Shown piece after piece: positions 31,899 to 45,851 of a stretch of 64,000 nucleotides of DNA. This stretch comes from Dryocosmus kuriphilus (Eukaryota; Arthropoda; Insecta; Hymenoptera; Cynipidae), in contig CM076196.1 of the NCBI GenBank assembly GCA_038277395.1, positions 132,305,410 to 132,369,409 of the forward strand, given 5' to 3'. The notes under the pieces were generated by a model. It was given only the letters and a program-made list of their open reading frames with translations. It ran no database searches and was not told the DNA's origin. Both the position numbers and the translations under genes were made by a program. How positions within the stretch are numbered: the first letter of the stretch is position 1; each line of letters starts with the position of its first letter.

Positions 31899-32838
31899 GG
31901 GGTAACACCACTCTAGGATTTTGAAAAAATCGAATTCTTTTTTTCGGTTTAAATGATACTTAAGGGTCATAAAAAATATTATCCAATTGCTCTTATATAA
32001 AAAAAAAAAATGATAACACCCTTAATTTTGAGTTTTGCCGCCGTGTCTCGAAGTGTGCGTTTAGAGCGTATGCGGTACCGCTTCGAATTTTTGCTTTTAT
32101 GCCTGCTTTACCCACAAGATATAGGATCATTCGTTTATTTCGTGGTCACTAGGGTACACTAATATCGAAATATACATATATTATATGTACACAAGAGTGT
32201 ATGTGTATGAATTATTACAGCTGCGAAGTGACACCAAGTCAAACGCTTTGAACTTGTTATAAAACTTTAAACGCGTTTTTCTCTAAACTACATTTTTCAA
32301 ATCGGGCGACGACGCAGCTCGAAAACTACTCGATAGATCGCTTTGAAATTTTTACCGTAGCTTCGTAATTATATAATCTAGATAAATACATAGCCGTTTT
32401 TTGATTGGTCGGAAACTTTTTTTTTTGGAAACAATTTATTGCGAAAAAAAAAAAAAAAAAATCGTCAAAAAACTAAAAATTTTTTTTAATTCGTGTCATT
32501 TTATGAAAAATTGATAAATTGAAAAACCCCTATGTATTTCTCTAGTTAACAACATCTACTTTAAGAAATAATTTTTTTTTTTTTTTTTTTGTTCTAGCTC
32601 TCATAATTTGGGAGGTACGTCGTCGCCCGTGGAGGTATGCAAAAAAAAAAAAAACGTTTCCGGAAAGTAGCTGTGACGCCGCCATTTTGTTCTGAAAATT
32701 CAATACAAAGATTTTTTTACGTACTTCAACATTTGTTTAATCATCCCTGAAAAAAGAAACCCGATCCCATGATCCAAATCCCCAGAAAAAATTATCAAAT
32801 TTAGGCTTTTTTTCGGTGCTCTAGAGTGGTGTTACCCC
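31899..32838. mobile_element. piggyBac-like MITE with TTAA target duplication
   Basis: TTAA (31895-31898) is followed by GGGGTAACACCACTCTAG. The inverse CTAGAGTGGTGTTACCCC is followed by TTAA (32839-32842). 940 bp, no transposase. The interior has T/A runs and GCGGTACCGC. TTAA flanks with short TIRs are the piggyBac hallmark. Confidence 0.8.
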
Positions 32839-32925
32839 TTAAGAAAAGTCGTCACTCCTGTCATGATACCTTCGGAGCATTCTGTGAATTTGATTGATTT
32901 AAAGAGTGAGCCTTTTTTAAAAACC

Positions 32926-33285
32926 CTTAAAAACCGCGTTCTTGACTTTTTTGAATTTTTATAACAAAAGAATCCGACCTAGACACTTCAGAAAGGTCTT
33001 AAATTAAAGCTTATACCTTGTACTTTAATGGCATTATGTGTAAAATTTATTATTCTAAAAATTATGTCTAAGTACTGTCACTGTTAGTTTCAAGGACACC
33101 CATGTATTTCACTCAAAACAAACAGTAACAGTACTCAGAAGAAAAAGTTACATCAATAACTGTTATAATATCTTTAAAGTACAAGAAGCTTTTATTTTAG
33201 ACGTTTCCGAAGTGTTTAGCACGTCTGATTGTTTCGTTACAAATATTCAAAAAAAGTCCAAAAACACGGTTTTTTTAAAGATTTT
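32926..33285. mobile_element. Foldback element centred near 33113
   Basis: The left arm (AAAAACCGCGTTCTTGAC…CTTGTACTTTAATGG…AAGTACTGTCACTGTTAG) matches the inverse of the right arm (CAAACAGTAACAGTACT…TAAAGTACAAGAAGC…AAAAACACGGTTTTT). Arms are about 160 bp at perhaps 75% identity. Confidence 0.7.
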
Positions 33286-34387
33286 CACCCTTATTCCTCC
33301 CACTTTTGTACTTTTTGATGGAAGGGTAATTAAATATTCCACTTTTTAAACAGAGTAGTTTACTGTATAATATACAGTGGCCTTTCATATGATACATTTG
33401 CTAGGAAAAGTTGATCGAGAGTCTACTGCTCTTTGTCGTAGTGTTTTCCAGACTTCGAAACTGATATTTAGCTGGAGTCTGATATAACGCCATACATAGA
33501 TTAACATACATTAATATACGCATTCATGGACTTTTGCGTCTGCAAAGGCTTTTCGCGAGAGGCGACATTTTGGGACTATACGCGACTCTTTTCAGGAAGA
33601 TCAAACGCGCAGAGGTAAATATTTTTTCCTCAGCCTACGTTAAGTTAACACTGATGTTTACTCAACGAAAATTAAGTTTAGTATACTTTAAAATTCTTAT
33701 AGCATGACAAGGTTATTTCCGAGTTATTTCATTTTTTAAACTAAAAAAGCTACTGATGTTAAAAACGACTGATTATGGAAAATTAATTTTTAGAATGCAA
33801 TATTTGTACGCCCAAATGAAAAGGACCCAATTTCTCGATTTTATTTTAGGAGTTATGAGCGTTTCTGTGAGGTAAGGTCAAGATTGACCATTTTCGGTAT
33901 TTAGGTGGGCGTTATACTTTGACCTTTGCTCTATCGTTTGCGTTTAAAGACATAACACTAGCGTTTATGTCGCTCGACAACTTTAAATGAGTTTTTCTCT
34001 AAAAGCTGTTTTTCGAAGTTTCAACTTAAAAAATGCCCCTATAGTGTTCCTTCTTGATTTGATTTAGTGAAGCTTTTTCACTATTTGAATCGCTGATCAA
34101 TGACACATGAAATATAAGTCACTGATTCTTCAGTAGGTTATCTTTACTGGTAGTATAATATATTAAAAATAATTAAATCTGTCTCTGACATATACGTAAA
34201 TATTTATTGATATTATCTCAAAACGAAAATGTGAGTTTTATTACATTTTAACATACATATTAAACTTACGATTTATGAAATCCTTATCGCCCTTATCCCC
34301 AAGTAAATATAAATTTTCGGAAGATAAAAGTTAAAATTGCCAGAGAAACACCCGTAATTTACGTAACAACGTGCATATTAAGTATGT
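33286..34387. other. AT-rich spacer, nothing recognised
   Basis: No ORF above noise and no inverted or tandem structure found. Confidence 0.4.
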
Positions 34388-35735
34388 AGTATAGCAGGGA
34401 GGCTTCTGGATGCAAATTCCTACCTTACCGGCTTTCTAGAACTTCAAAGCCGTTCGAGAGCTGAAGTGGTCAATATCAGTGCTAAGCTTCTAGAATGTTC
34501 GATGTGACGTTACTAAGCACGAAATTGGTGAAAAAAACTTCCCCCCCCTCCCCCCTCTCTCTGCATTAGCTTCTAGAAAATATGCATGATGGTATCATTA
34601 TACTACGCAATTGCGAGACATGAAATTGATGAAAAACAACTTCCCCTTGCCCCTCCACTCCTTCTAATCCCCTATCAGCTTCTAGAAATTTGCGCGATGA
34701 TCTCATTAAACTACGTATCAAAAAAACGTTGAATCGCAGACGTATCTGAAACGTGTAGAACCTTCTAGAACTTTAAGTTAAAAAGGTGAATATATCTTTC
34801 TCTCTCTTACAAGCTTCTAGAAATAATGCTGCGTAGTTGCGAGAAAAATTTTTTTCGAAAACAACTTCAAGGTCACTGATGAATTGCGTTTTAAAACGTT
34901 AAATCGCAGACGTGTTTAAACTTGTAGATGATTCTAGAACTTTGAGGAAAAAGAGGGGATATATTAATAGACAAAGATAGTACCTATATTAATCGTGCAT
35001 ATGTACAAATACATTGTAAAGATTATATTTCCATGTTTATTTTAGAAATATTATACCCCACTCTTTCATTCTTTCTCTCCTTAAACACATTAGAACTACT
35101 CTCTATCATGCTCCCCATATCCCCACTCTAACTAGGCCTAATTCATCGTCAATCTCGCCCACGCCGTACAATTCTCATGTGAAGAATGTTTGCCACTTCA
35201 TAATTTACATTTCAGAATCCAAGTGCGCTCATTGATTATATTACAATTTCGTAAAATCGACTGCTCGAATGTTTTAACCGTCTAAGCGAAAGATAAACAG
35301 TTCTCTGATCAGTCTGTTATAATGGCTTTTTGTCGACAATCTAATATTTCGCATAAGATTTGTATATCTAGCTATTAAACTTTATATTCTACGCGTAAAT
35401 AATCCTAACTCAGTAATATTAAATTTCCTCTGCTTAAGCATTACTAGCGCAACCCAATATATTAAGAATAATGATTTTACTCTCTCTTAAGCTACTGTGT
35501 AATATAGTTTATTAGAAAATATTTGTAGCCAATCAACTAGCATATGGGTAAAAAATTTATCTAAAGAAATGAATCCTTTCTAATGGTCAGGGATTACATG
35601 TTGCATGTCACAATAATATAAAATTAGAGAATAATTATCTTAGATATTATTAAAGAATATGCGAACATCCTTAGCGATAAAGTTCTCGAGGGTGACAAAT
35701 AAACATCGAAATATAATCTTAACAATGTATTTGTA

Positions 35736-37044
35736 CATACCCAAGTGCGAATTGCCGGTACTGAAAACATGGCCCAATACTGGGCCAATCTTGGCAGCCA
35801 AGTGTTGGCGAATGTTACTGGGCCAATATCAGCAATCAAATCGGCCCAGTGTTGTCCCAGTACTGGCACAGTACATTGTCATTTTAATTTTACCAAGCTT
35901 CTACCGAAGCTTGGCCCAGCAATGGCCTATTACAGGGCCGAAAGTCGGCATTACTCCGGCAAACCATGTTGGAAGTGGAAAAGCCAGAGTCCGACCCAGT
36001 AACGGCCCATCAATGGGCCGAAAGTTGAAATTACTACGTCAGACAATGTTAGAAGTAGAAAAGCTAGAATCTGGCCCAGCAGTGGCACTTTATTGGGCCG
36101 AAAGTCGGCATTATTCTGTCAAACCAGGTTGGAAGTCAAAAAGCCAAGGTTCGGCCGAGTAACGGCCTATCACAGGGCCGCGAGTTGGAAAAAATTTGTA
36201 GTTAAGGAATTAGCGAACACTAACTTTTTGGTAAAAAAAAGATTGAAACCCTATTTTTCTGTCTAAAGTAAAAAGTTACGTAAAATATGCCAAGCATTAG
36301 AAAATTAATATCATCAACATGAATAATTAAAGAAGATATTAATTCGGCACTGCTCCAGTACCGACAGAGAGCAGTTTTTTTTGTCGCAACAAATGTTTGT
36401 TCTGCCAATAAGATATCCTATTATATCAATCAATACTACGGTTTTACTTTTTGTAAAACTGAACATTAAAAAATATAAAAAAATTTCATATACATATTTT
36501 ATTTATTGTTAACGCAAAAGCGTTTATTGATGAAATTATCTCGAGATATTTTGATACTTGTGTATGATTGAGTGCATTGTGGAAAAATGTAGGACACACC
36601 ATCTCATGAGTTAGGGTAATGGTAAGGTTGCTGACTCGCGTCCCACAGGGCGTGCGTTCGATTCCCCCCGCGTTGCGTGCGAAATTTTATTTGTTATATA
36701 AGCGTTAAAATTTACAAATATCAATTAGTTATAAGTATATTCATAACATGTCTACGAATAAATTGTGTTCTTAATTAATAATTGTTTTTTATAACATTTA
36801 CTTTTTATTTTTTTATTGTAATTTCTCAGTGTAATGGGCCACTAACATATGCTGATTTCGAGCTAATACTGGCAGCCAGTGACGGGCAAGTGAAGGCGGC
36901 CAAGTAGCGGCCAAGTCTTAGCCGCCAAGTGCAGCCCTTAGATAACATTTCGGTAATGGCGCAGCACTGGCGGCCAAGTCTTGGCAACATATTTGCCAGT
37001 ACTGGGCCAAGGCTGGGCCGTTTTTGATTTCGCACTTGGGTATG
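35736..37044. mobile_element. Nested non-autonomous element with CATACCCAAGTGCGA TIRs
   Basis: Perfect 15-bp inverted ends: CATACCCAAGTGCGA (35736-35750) and TCGCACTTGGGTATG (37030-37044). The end regions (35765-36190 and 36840-37025) are packed with TGGGCC/GGCCCA and TTGGC motifs at 20-60 bp spacing. The middle is AT-rich with a tRNA-like segment. The empty site is known from the opposite arm of the host foldback. Confidence 0.85.
36605..36675 (+). ncRNA. tRNA-like segment with pol III B-box
   Basis: GTTAGGGTAATGGTAAGG resembles a degenerate A box/D arm and GCGTTCGATTCCC (36654-36666) a B box/T arm, about 40 bases apart. A clean acceptor stem is not visible. It is probably a tRNA-derived relic or SINE head rather than a functional tRNA. 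Confidence 0.35.
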
Positions 37045-37472
37045 CACGATTAATATAGGTACTATCTTTGTCTATTAATATATCCCCTCTTTTTCCTAAA
37101 AGTTCTAGAAGCATCTAAAAGTTTAAACACGTCTGCAATTTAACGTTTTAAAACGCAATTCATCAGTGACCTTGAAGTTGTTTTCGAAAAATTCTTTTCT
37201 CGCAACAACGCAGCATTATTTCTAGAAGCTTGTAAAAGAGAGAAAGATATATTCACCTCTTTAACTTAAAGTTCTAGAAGGTTCTACACGTTTCAGATGC
37301 GTCTGCGATTCAACGTTTTGATACGTAGTTTAATGAGATCATCGCGCAAATTTCTAGAAGCTGATAGGGGATTAGAAGGAGTGGAGGGGCAAGGGGAAGT
37401 TGTTTTTCATCAATTTCATGTCTCGCAATTGCGTAGTATAATGATACCATCATGCATATTTTCTAGAAGCTA

Positions 37473-37517
<45 letters not shown>

Positions 37518-37680
37518 GGAGGAGGGGAAGTTGTTTTCGACAATTTCGTGCTTAGTGACGTTACATCGAACATTCTAGAAGCTTAGCACTGACATTAAGC
37601 ACTTCAGCTCTCAAACGGCTTCGAAGTTCTAGAAAGCCGGTAAGGTAGGAATTTGCATCCAGAAGCCTCCCTTCTATACT

Positions 37681-38699
37681 ACTATATTATTACAAAATTT
37701 GGAACTGTTATACAATATACATATATTAAATTTACTGATTTCCACTTACAATTAGATTAACACATTTTCTTATTGAACTGATTTAAAATCGTTTAAATGA
37801 AATTACTGTACCATTATAATTTATGTTGAAACGAATGAAACGTATACGTGCGGAGAAAGTAGGAGCAGCCGATGTGGAGAGAGATTTTCTGTTTAAAGTA
37901 ATGTAAGGACAAGTATGAGGCAACTTTGCAGCATCACCAGAAACGGAAGGTTGCACCGAGACACGATGAACTTATCTTCCACTCTCAACTCTCAACGTTT
38001 TCGCTCAAATTTTCAGTCCATCCTCGAAGAAAACGTATCGGTACTAGTATAAAGTCTTGTCGGCGAGGCAGGCAAATTGTCGAGATATCTGTCTCCTGGC
38101 TAGAGACGAAATGTGGTGCAACCCGGAAGTCATATGCTATGAACGAAAACGCATTTCTATTTTTGAAATCACGAATTTTCACATCCTGTACATTTTTTCA
38201 CTGTAATTTAAGTAAAAAACTTAGCATACGTAAATTTTACTATTTTCGAAATATATGTAACAATTCTATAATAAATTATTATATAAGTATAAGGTAAATT
38301 ATTATCCTTACAACAATTTTACCTTTTGGGCGATGTTTCAGAAGTTAACTGATGACCTTTTCATCTTAAAACATTCGAAATTGAATGATTTTAAAGTTGA
38401 AGCGTATATAAAATTATAAAATGGAGCTCAAATTTTCGCGTGTAAAATTTAAGAGTTTTAATTTTATATTTTGAAATTATTCAAGTCTTCGAATGAAAAT
38501 GTGTTCAATTTTGAATATTTTATTTTGAAATTCTTTTACATCCTAAAAATAATTTTCTGTTACAGACATATTTTTTTTTGCGTTCCAGAAAGGCACAGGC
38601 GCCATTTTTTCCAAAATAGAATTATTGGCTCACAGAATCATAGATAAATTCAAGCACACTGCGGCAAAAGGGCTTTTTTAAATATCATTTTTCAAATAA
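37681..38699. other. Spacer; GC-richer 37850-38150 without recognised gene
   Basis: The 123-codon ORF at 37926-38297 has no recognisable domain. The rest is AT-rich. Confidence 0.4.
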
Positions 38700-38805
38700 A
38701 TTGCAATTTAAAAACTTTTTTGGTAATTTTTGCAACATTTCGGAACATGTTCCGGAAATGCTCGGAAATGTTGCAAAAATCAGCAAAAAAGATTTTAAAT
38801 TGCAA
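38700..38805. repeat. 106-bp palindrome
   Basis: TTGCAATTTAAAA…TTTTTGCAACATTTC pairs with GAAATGTTGCAAAAA…TTTTAAATTGCAA. The centre is CGGAACATGTTCCGG (38741-38755), a perfect palindrome, offset slightly from the middle. Confidence 0.85.
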
Positions 38806-38953
38806 CTTCACAGCCATAAATCTATTTCTCTTCCGTTTGATTTAATAGGAAATTTAGTCTAAAGTCTAAAGTAGAGAAAACATACGCGTCCAACGGGGAA
38901 AAAAATCACCTCTATTTTCTCGAAACTTATGACATTTTCTAATCAAACTTTTT

Positions 38954-40070
<1,117 letters not shown>

Positions 40071-43000
40071 TTTTTTTTGTATCGAATCAGTAACTCAATA
40101 GCTACAAACTCATTTTTTCTATTTTCTTAAAAGCAAAATTATATTCTTCATCAGAGCACAAATTTAAGGAACTTGTGCCACAAGAGAAAAAATATTTTCC
40201 CTCCATTTTTTCGAAACTTAATAATATTTTTCAAACTGTTTAAGCCGCAATTCACCACTGACGACATATCTCGAAAGCAAATTTTTTTCCAACTTGAAAA
40301 TTCCATTTTGGGGAACGTTTTTTGTCTCTTCAGAAAAATCGACACCCTACAATTCGTAAACTACAAATTATATCTAAAATCAGCAGTTTTTTATGAACTG
40401 GTATTTTTCTTTATTTTTTTAAACATTTTTTAAGGTTTTGTGATTATTTTATTTTAAACATTATTTATTGCTTTTATTACTTGCTTTTAATTATATTTAT
40501 TTCACTCTTTTTAAACGATTTTTTTCATTCGTTTGAATTTTGTTAACGCAGTGCCCATAATTCGGCCAGCTTTTCCAATTCATAAAAGTGTTAAGCATGT
40601 TTGTGATTTTACAATACTCTACCACACAAATTGTAAAGTAAAACTACAATAAGTATATAGTAATTCCAAATAGACTTTTCTTTAAATATAGTTTCAACAT
40701 TTTATGAATTATTATTGGTTTAACTTAAATGAGAAAATCGTAAAATACTAAAAAAATTTCTCATGCTCGAAATTTGTACTTTTAGAATGCGCTTCTGGGT
40801 ATTGTCCACCTATACTTTCTACTCAATTCTTGATTTATGTATATTCAAATGCTAAGGCCAGCAATTTTTGTATTTTATAGTTAAATATAATGCAAGCCAT
40901 GTACGCAGGAATCTTTCAACTTTCTCATAATGCAGTGTGCAAAACATGTATTGTAAACTTATATTACGTTTTGGTAATAAACTTCCATTACATTTATTGT
41001 AAAATTACAACAGAAATTTTTAACAGATATAGCCATGGCAGAGCTCAGGGGTGAACCCCTTCCCTTTTTCAGCTTCGCCAAGCAGTTTCCAAGATTTTCT
41101 TTATTCGTCCTAAAAAGATGGACTACTAGAGGTGGCTCTCAACGCCACCCTTAAACTACCTCACAGCGTTATAAATACAACAAATCCTTTTTTTTTAAGC
41201 GTGAAAGCTTCACAAAGGTGATGTAAAACAACTGTATAAAGGACACTAATGGTACTCACCGCCACATTTTTTTAATCGATATTATTTACATTTGTTTTAA
41301 AAATTATTAATGTAAAATTAACTCTTTTCGGAACTATTCTTCTACCCTTAATAGTTTACTTCTGAATATCAATATCCTGAAAATCTCATAATTCCCTAAA
41401 ATCTCCGGAAACTGCATGTATGAAGAAATTCCTCGACATTCTGTATTCTTGTCATTACTCCAGAGGTAAACAGAACACTTCCGGTACAACGTTGGAGGAT
41501 TTTGCGTGCTAGAAGTCTGGATTTGTCCAAGCAGAGGAGGATTATGAAAATTGGAGAGGAAGGTGGAGTAGGAGGATTATACAAATTCTTGAAATACACT
41601 GAGCGACCCATTAACCTCGGCGCCTGTTCCGCTTGAGAAGTGGTGGGGTACTTCGAAGGTACCCGAGAAGTTGATGCACGCGCGCACATGGAAGAAGTGA
41701 CGTTTATTTTTACGCTGACGCAGTCGTGAGTCGACCAAAGTCGGTCGGACTTCATTTCTCTCTTGTACTGCAGCTTCTTTCATCTTCTTTTCTTTCTCAT
41801 GCTTTCTCTCCCTTTCTCATTGGTTCGCCTCCTCGTTTGCTCGGGGCTTGCAGTCCCAGGGACCCCTGAGATGAACCAGTGAATCTGCATAATCTCTCGT
41901 GGTGCATCCATCCGTGCTTGTATGGAGCGCGCCTATATCGTTGGGTGGACGTCACGTCGCGTCAGTGCGACGCCCTCCCACGAGGTTCAACCGGCAATTA
42001 AGACCGATAACTCTGTCCACGAGCCGATAAGCTTTTATTAGACTTTCAAATTGGTAATTGGCCGTCGAAGGGGAAATCGAGATTGCTCGGGCGGATCCGC
42101 CAAATTTATTTACAACCTTCTACACCTCGATCGAGATTTTTCGATTACAAACTAAGATTCAATAAATATAAAACCAATAGTCTTCTATTTCGAATATTTT
42201 AAGGTTTAAGCGGTGATAAAAAAAGCTTCATTAACATTTTTATACCTTTTTCTTCAATTTACAAGATACCAAGGCCTTTGTTGCACGCCAAATATTAAAA
42301 CCATAAAGTGCATTTTATGGTTCTAATTTTACTTTATACACATCAATGCTCTGAATAATTAGTAGGACATATACTTCACCACTTATTGGCATTGCAATTC
42401 TTAACATTTAAACTTTTAAAACTTTAAAAACATTAATTCCAAAACATTCTGAATATTCTGATATGGAAATTAAAAATATCAAATTTCAGTCCATATGACA
42501 CCTTGGGATTTAGAGTGAAAGTATTGTCGCCATATTGAAATCAAACTATGCTACCCGCACATCAACTTTTCTCGTTTTACTTTCTCTTTTCGGATTTTAA
42601 GGTCGAGACCACTCACGACGTTAAAATCTAACGTTTCCACCATTGAGGAAACCAGAGAATCGATAAATGTTTCTTTCATGCTGGTTGAAAAAGAGACCGA
42701 GGTACCACAGCCCCTATGTATAATCCCTGAGTTTTAATTTTTAGACCCGTACTCGTCCAACCCGCCTGCAGCTTCTAATTCGTAAATGAATTATATATGC
42801 TGTTTGCGAAGGTGTGAAGGAATCGATTTTCTCATCTGCATATCACGGCAAAGGTAATTTTAATATTTAACTTTACTCATTTTACATACTAATGGTCGAT
42901 ATTTATTTCCCTAAAAAAAAACTATACAACCTCAAGTACAAGGAGAATAACTGCATCAACCTTAAAGATTCTGAATATTATGTTATGCAACTTGAAATAA

Positions 43001-44200
43001 ATATATTTTTTTTCATTTTTAGTTTGGCGCTTAATATTTCATGAAATGGTTTTTGAATGTATGCTCAAATATTAATAAAAAATTGAAAAAATTGTATAAA
43101 TAATTAAGTAAATAAAGGGGAGTTCACACCAAGAAAAAAAAAGTTAATAAAAAACCTATAATAATACAGAAACAAACTAAAAACTTAAACGATTCATTAA
43201 ATAATTGCATTTTCACGATGCCCGCCGATTATTAGCTCCGTTTTGAGTTGCGCTTAATCGCACATGAAATCATTGATGATAATGTGTACGTAGCTATTTT
43301 CCACCGATATTTAATACAAAAATGGGCCAGAGAAAGGGCGCGAGGATGTTATAAGCGCCGCGAAATTAACCCCTATGTGAGTTCGCTAATCATATTTCAT
43401 GTTCAATTTATGTAATTATTATCCATGAAATGGGCTAGGCTCGAATTTAATGACGGTAAGAGGCGCCTTTTCTAACACCATACGATACACAATAGCCGAA
43501 GGATCAATAGTCGACCTGGTACATCAAGCTTGTAAGTTTGAGACGATGTCCTCCGCGTAAAAACATCTACAATGAAATGTGTCGTGGAATTGTAAGTAAT
43601 ATAATAATGAACTGAACTCAATATTATAACTGAATTTCCCATATTGTGCGCCGTTACTCTTACAATCGTGAATTTAATGAAATTATAACTAAATTGTAAG
43701 CGCATTAATCTTCTCCAAATTCTAATTTTAAAAAAATATTAATTATACAATATAGGTACACCACACCTTCACCACCCCCTTCTCAGAATTGTCATCGAAA
43801 TCGTCATGTAAGAGAAATTTTAATTTTACCTAAAGCCTCGCCTAAAGCACGTCTGTCATGAAAATAATGGCATAAAATTCAAATTTATCGAATCAAAATT
43901 TTTAATTTGAATTTCGCGCCATTATGTTTATGCTGGATGTGCCTTTGTGTAATTAAATTTTTGGTTATGAAAAAATGAAAACAATATTAAAGGATAATTC
44001 AGATAAAACGACATGTCCAAATGATAAGGCACTTGCTCGTGACAAAGTGTGGGTAAGGAATAAGGATGCTAAATAAAGAAAGGCACTGTTCTCGTTATCT
44101 CACTTTAATTATTAATATGAAAATACACTCCGGTGACTCGAAAGATGATAAAATGCAAAGTGGTGAATTTAAATAAATCGGAAAGTAACAAGAAGAGACT
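40071..44200. other. Long non-coding stretch; GC-richer 41390-42100
   Basis: No domain-bearing ORF. 41390-42100 is distinctly less AT-rich, with pyrimidine runs (TTTCTTTCTCATGCTTTCTC) and few repeats, and could be a promoter or 5' UTR of a host gene, but no start, splice pattern or protein is recognisable. The 119-codon minus ORF at 41396-41755 has no known domain. 40071-41390 and 42100-44200 are plain AT-rich DNA. Confidence 0.35.
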
Positions 44201-45220
44201 AACAAGGAGTTTAAGGTATTCTAACTGATTTCAAAATATTTCAAGATATTAAAAAGATTTAAAGTAATTTCAAAGAATTTTGTAATATTTTCAAACATTT
44301 CAAGGAATATAAAAATATTTCGAACAATTTCACAAGAGTTAAATTATCCTTTTGCATCTTCATGGATTTCAAGGGATTCTAGAGAATTTCCACGGATTTT
44401 AAGCAATTCCGTCAGATTTTATAAAAAGTACACGGGATTTTAAATGACTTCAAAAATTTCCAAGATTTTCAAAAGAACCTTCATGGATTTCAAAGTATTT
44501 CAATGGATTTCGGTGGACTTCCATGCATTTTAAGGCCTTTCAAAGTATTTTATGCGACTTTAAAATAATTCGATGGATTTCTGAACACATTTCCACTGAT
44601 TTTAAGGGTTTTAAATGTTTTTCAACGACTTTCGTAAAATTTCAGAGTATCTAAAAGGTTTTAAAAGCATTTCAAAGATTTCCAAGCATTTTAGATAAAG
44701 TTAAGGTTGCAAGGGATTTTTAAGATAACACCAAGGAGTTTAAGGTATTTTAACTGATTCCAAAGAGTTTCAAGAGATCAAAAAGACTTCAAATAATTTC
44801 AAAGAATTTTGTAATATTTTCAAAGATTTCAAGGAATATAAAAATATTTCGAACAATTTCACAAGAGTTAAATTATCCTTTTGCATCTTCATGGATTTCA
44901 AGGGATTGTAGAGAATTTCCACGGATTTTAAGCAATTCCGTCAGATTTTATAAAAAGTACACGGGATTTTAAATGACTTCAAACATTTCCAAGATTTTCA
45001 AAAGTACCTTCATGGACTTTGAAGTATTTCAATGAATTTCGGTGGACTTCAACGCATTTTAAGGACTTTCAAAGTATTTTATGCGACTTTAAAATAATTC
45101 GATGGATTTCTGAACATTTCCACTGTTTTTCAAAGAATTTCGTAAAATTTCAAACTACCTAATGGGCCTTCATGGATTTTGAAGTATTTCAATGGATTTC
45201 GGTGGACTTCAGCGCGGGAT
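44201..45220. repeat. 529-bp tandem duplication built of degenerate ~15-bp ATTTCAA units
   Basis: ACAAGGAGTTTAAGGTATT at about 44202 and CCAAGGAGTTTAAGGTATT at about 44731 start two collinear units (period 529). Each unit is made of variants of (G)GATTTCAAAG-TATTTCAA. The second unit has a deletion near 45120-45140 and ends in GGTGGACTTCAGCGC. Confidence 0.85.
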
Positions 45221-45419
45221 ACACGCGAAGAACAAGCGAAAACATAATTTTAATGAGGACAATGCAGGGAATAAATTAGTCAATGAAACTTTCCTTGACT
45301 GTACTCGCTTTTTGGATTTAGGACAACAATTTAAAAATATTTCATTAACTTTTTCTAAAATTTGAAATAATATATAGTGATTCTAAAATAGTACTTGAAA
45401 TTTGCCTTGACTGTCAGAG

Positions 45420-45420
<1 letters not shown>

Positions 45421-45490
<70 letters not shown>
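45421..45490. repeat. (TA)n microsatellite beside a mariner end
   Basis: About 35 TA units ending at the CAGGGTGT terminus of the DD41D element at 45491. TA is the target site of this superfamily. Confidence 0.95.
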
Positions 45491-45493
<3 letters not shown>

Positions 45494-45851
45494 GGTGTTT
45501 TTCTTAACTTGACAAATCGAAATATATAAAAAAATACGCATCCTACGAAAAAAATGTTTGCAATAAAAACTTTTCATTTTCGAGGGGGAAAAGAGATTTT
45601 GCAAAAATTCCCCCCCATTATGAAATACGTAAGTTTTATTTGAAAATTTTTTTTCGATTCGCGATAGATGGCGCTGCAATTGCGAAAAATGTAATTGTTG
45701 ATTATTTCAAGGATAACGCTTCCAAACGAAAGGTAAATGAGACGTGTTGAATGTAAGGAGCACCATTCAATTGTAATCAATTCAATTTTGAGCACTACTT
45801 TTAGCTCTACCCAGGAATAACGACGTGGACGTAGTAGCTACCTATTCCTTT

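Larger units (their letters stand above)
34388..37680. mobile_element. Large foldback element with ~650-bp arms, carrying a nested insertion
   Basis: The left arm 34388-35060 begins AGTATAGCAGGGAGGCTTC; the right arm (35700-35735 plus 37045-37680) is its inverse, ending GAAGCCTCCCTTCTATACT. Shared blocks include TACCTTACCGGCTTTCTAGA, CTTCTAGAAATTTGCGCGATG and TAATAGACAAAGATAGTACC. Without the 35736-37044 insertion the element is about 2.0 kb. The central 35060-35697 contains the repeat shared with 29301-29530. The right arm has an (AG)n tract at 37476-37514 replacing a CT-rich patch of the left arm. No ORF. Confidence 0.85.

Noticed and set aside
35659..36162. 167-codon ORF
   Set aside because: Lies in the TGGGCC-rich end of a non-autonomous element; composition follows the repeats and no domain is seen.
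41396..41755. 119-codon minus-strand ORF in the GC-richer patch
   Set aside because: No recognisable domain, start context or splice support. Kept only as a remark on the spacer.
45383..45679. ORF with Ile-Tyr repeats
   Set aside because: Reads through the (TA)n microsatellite.
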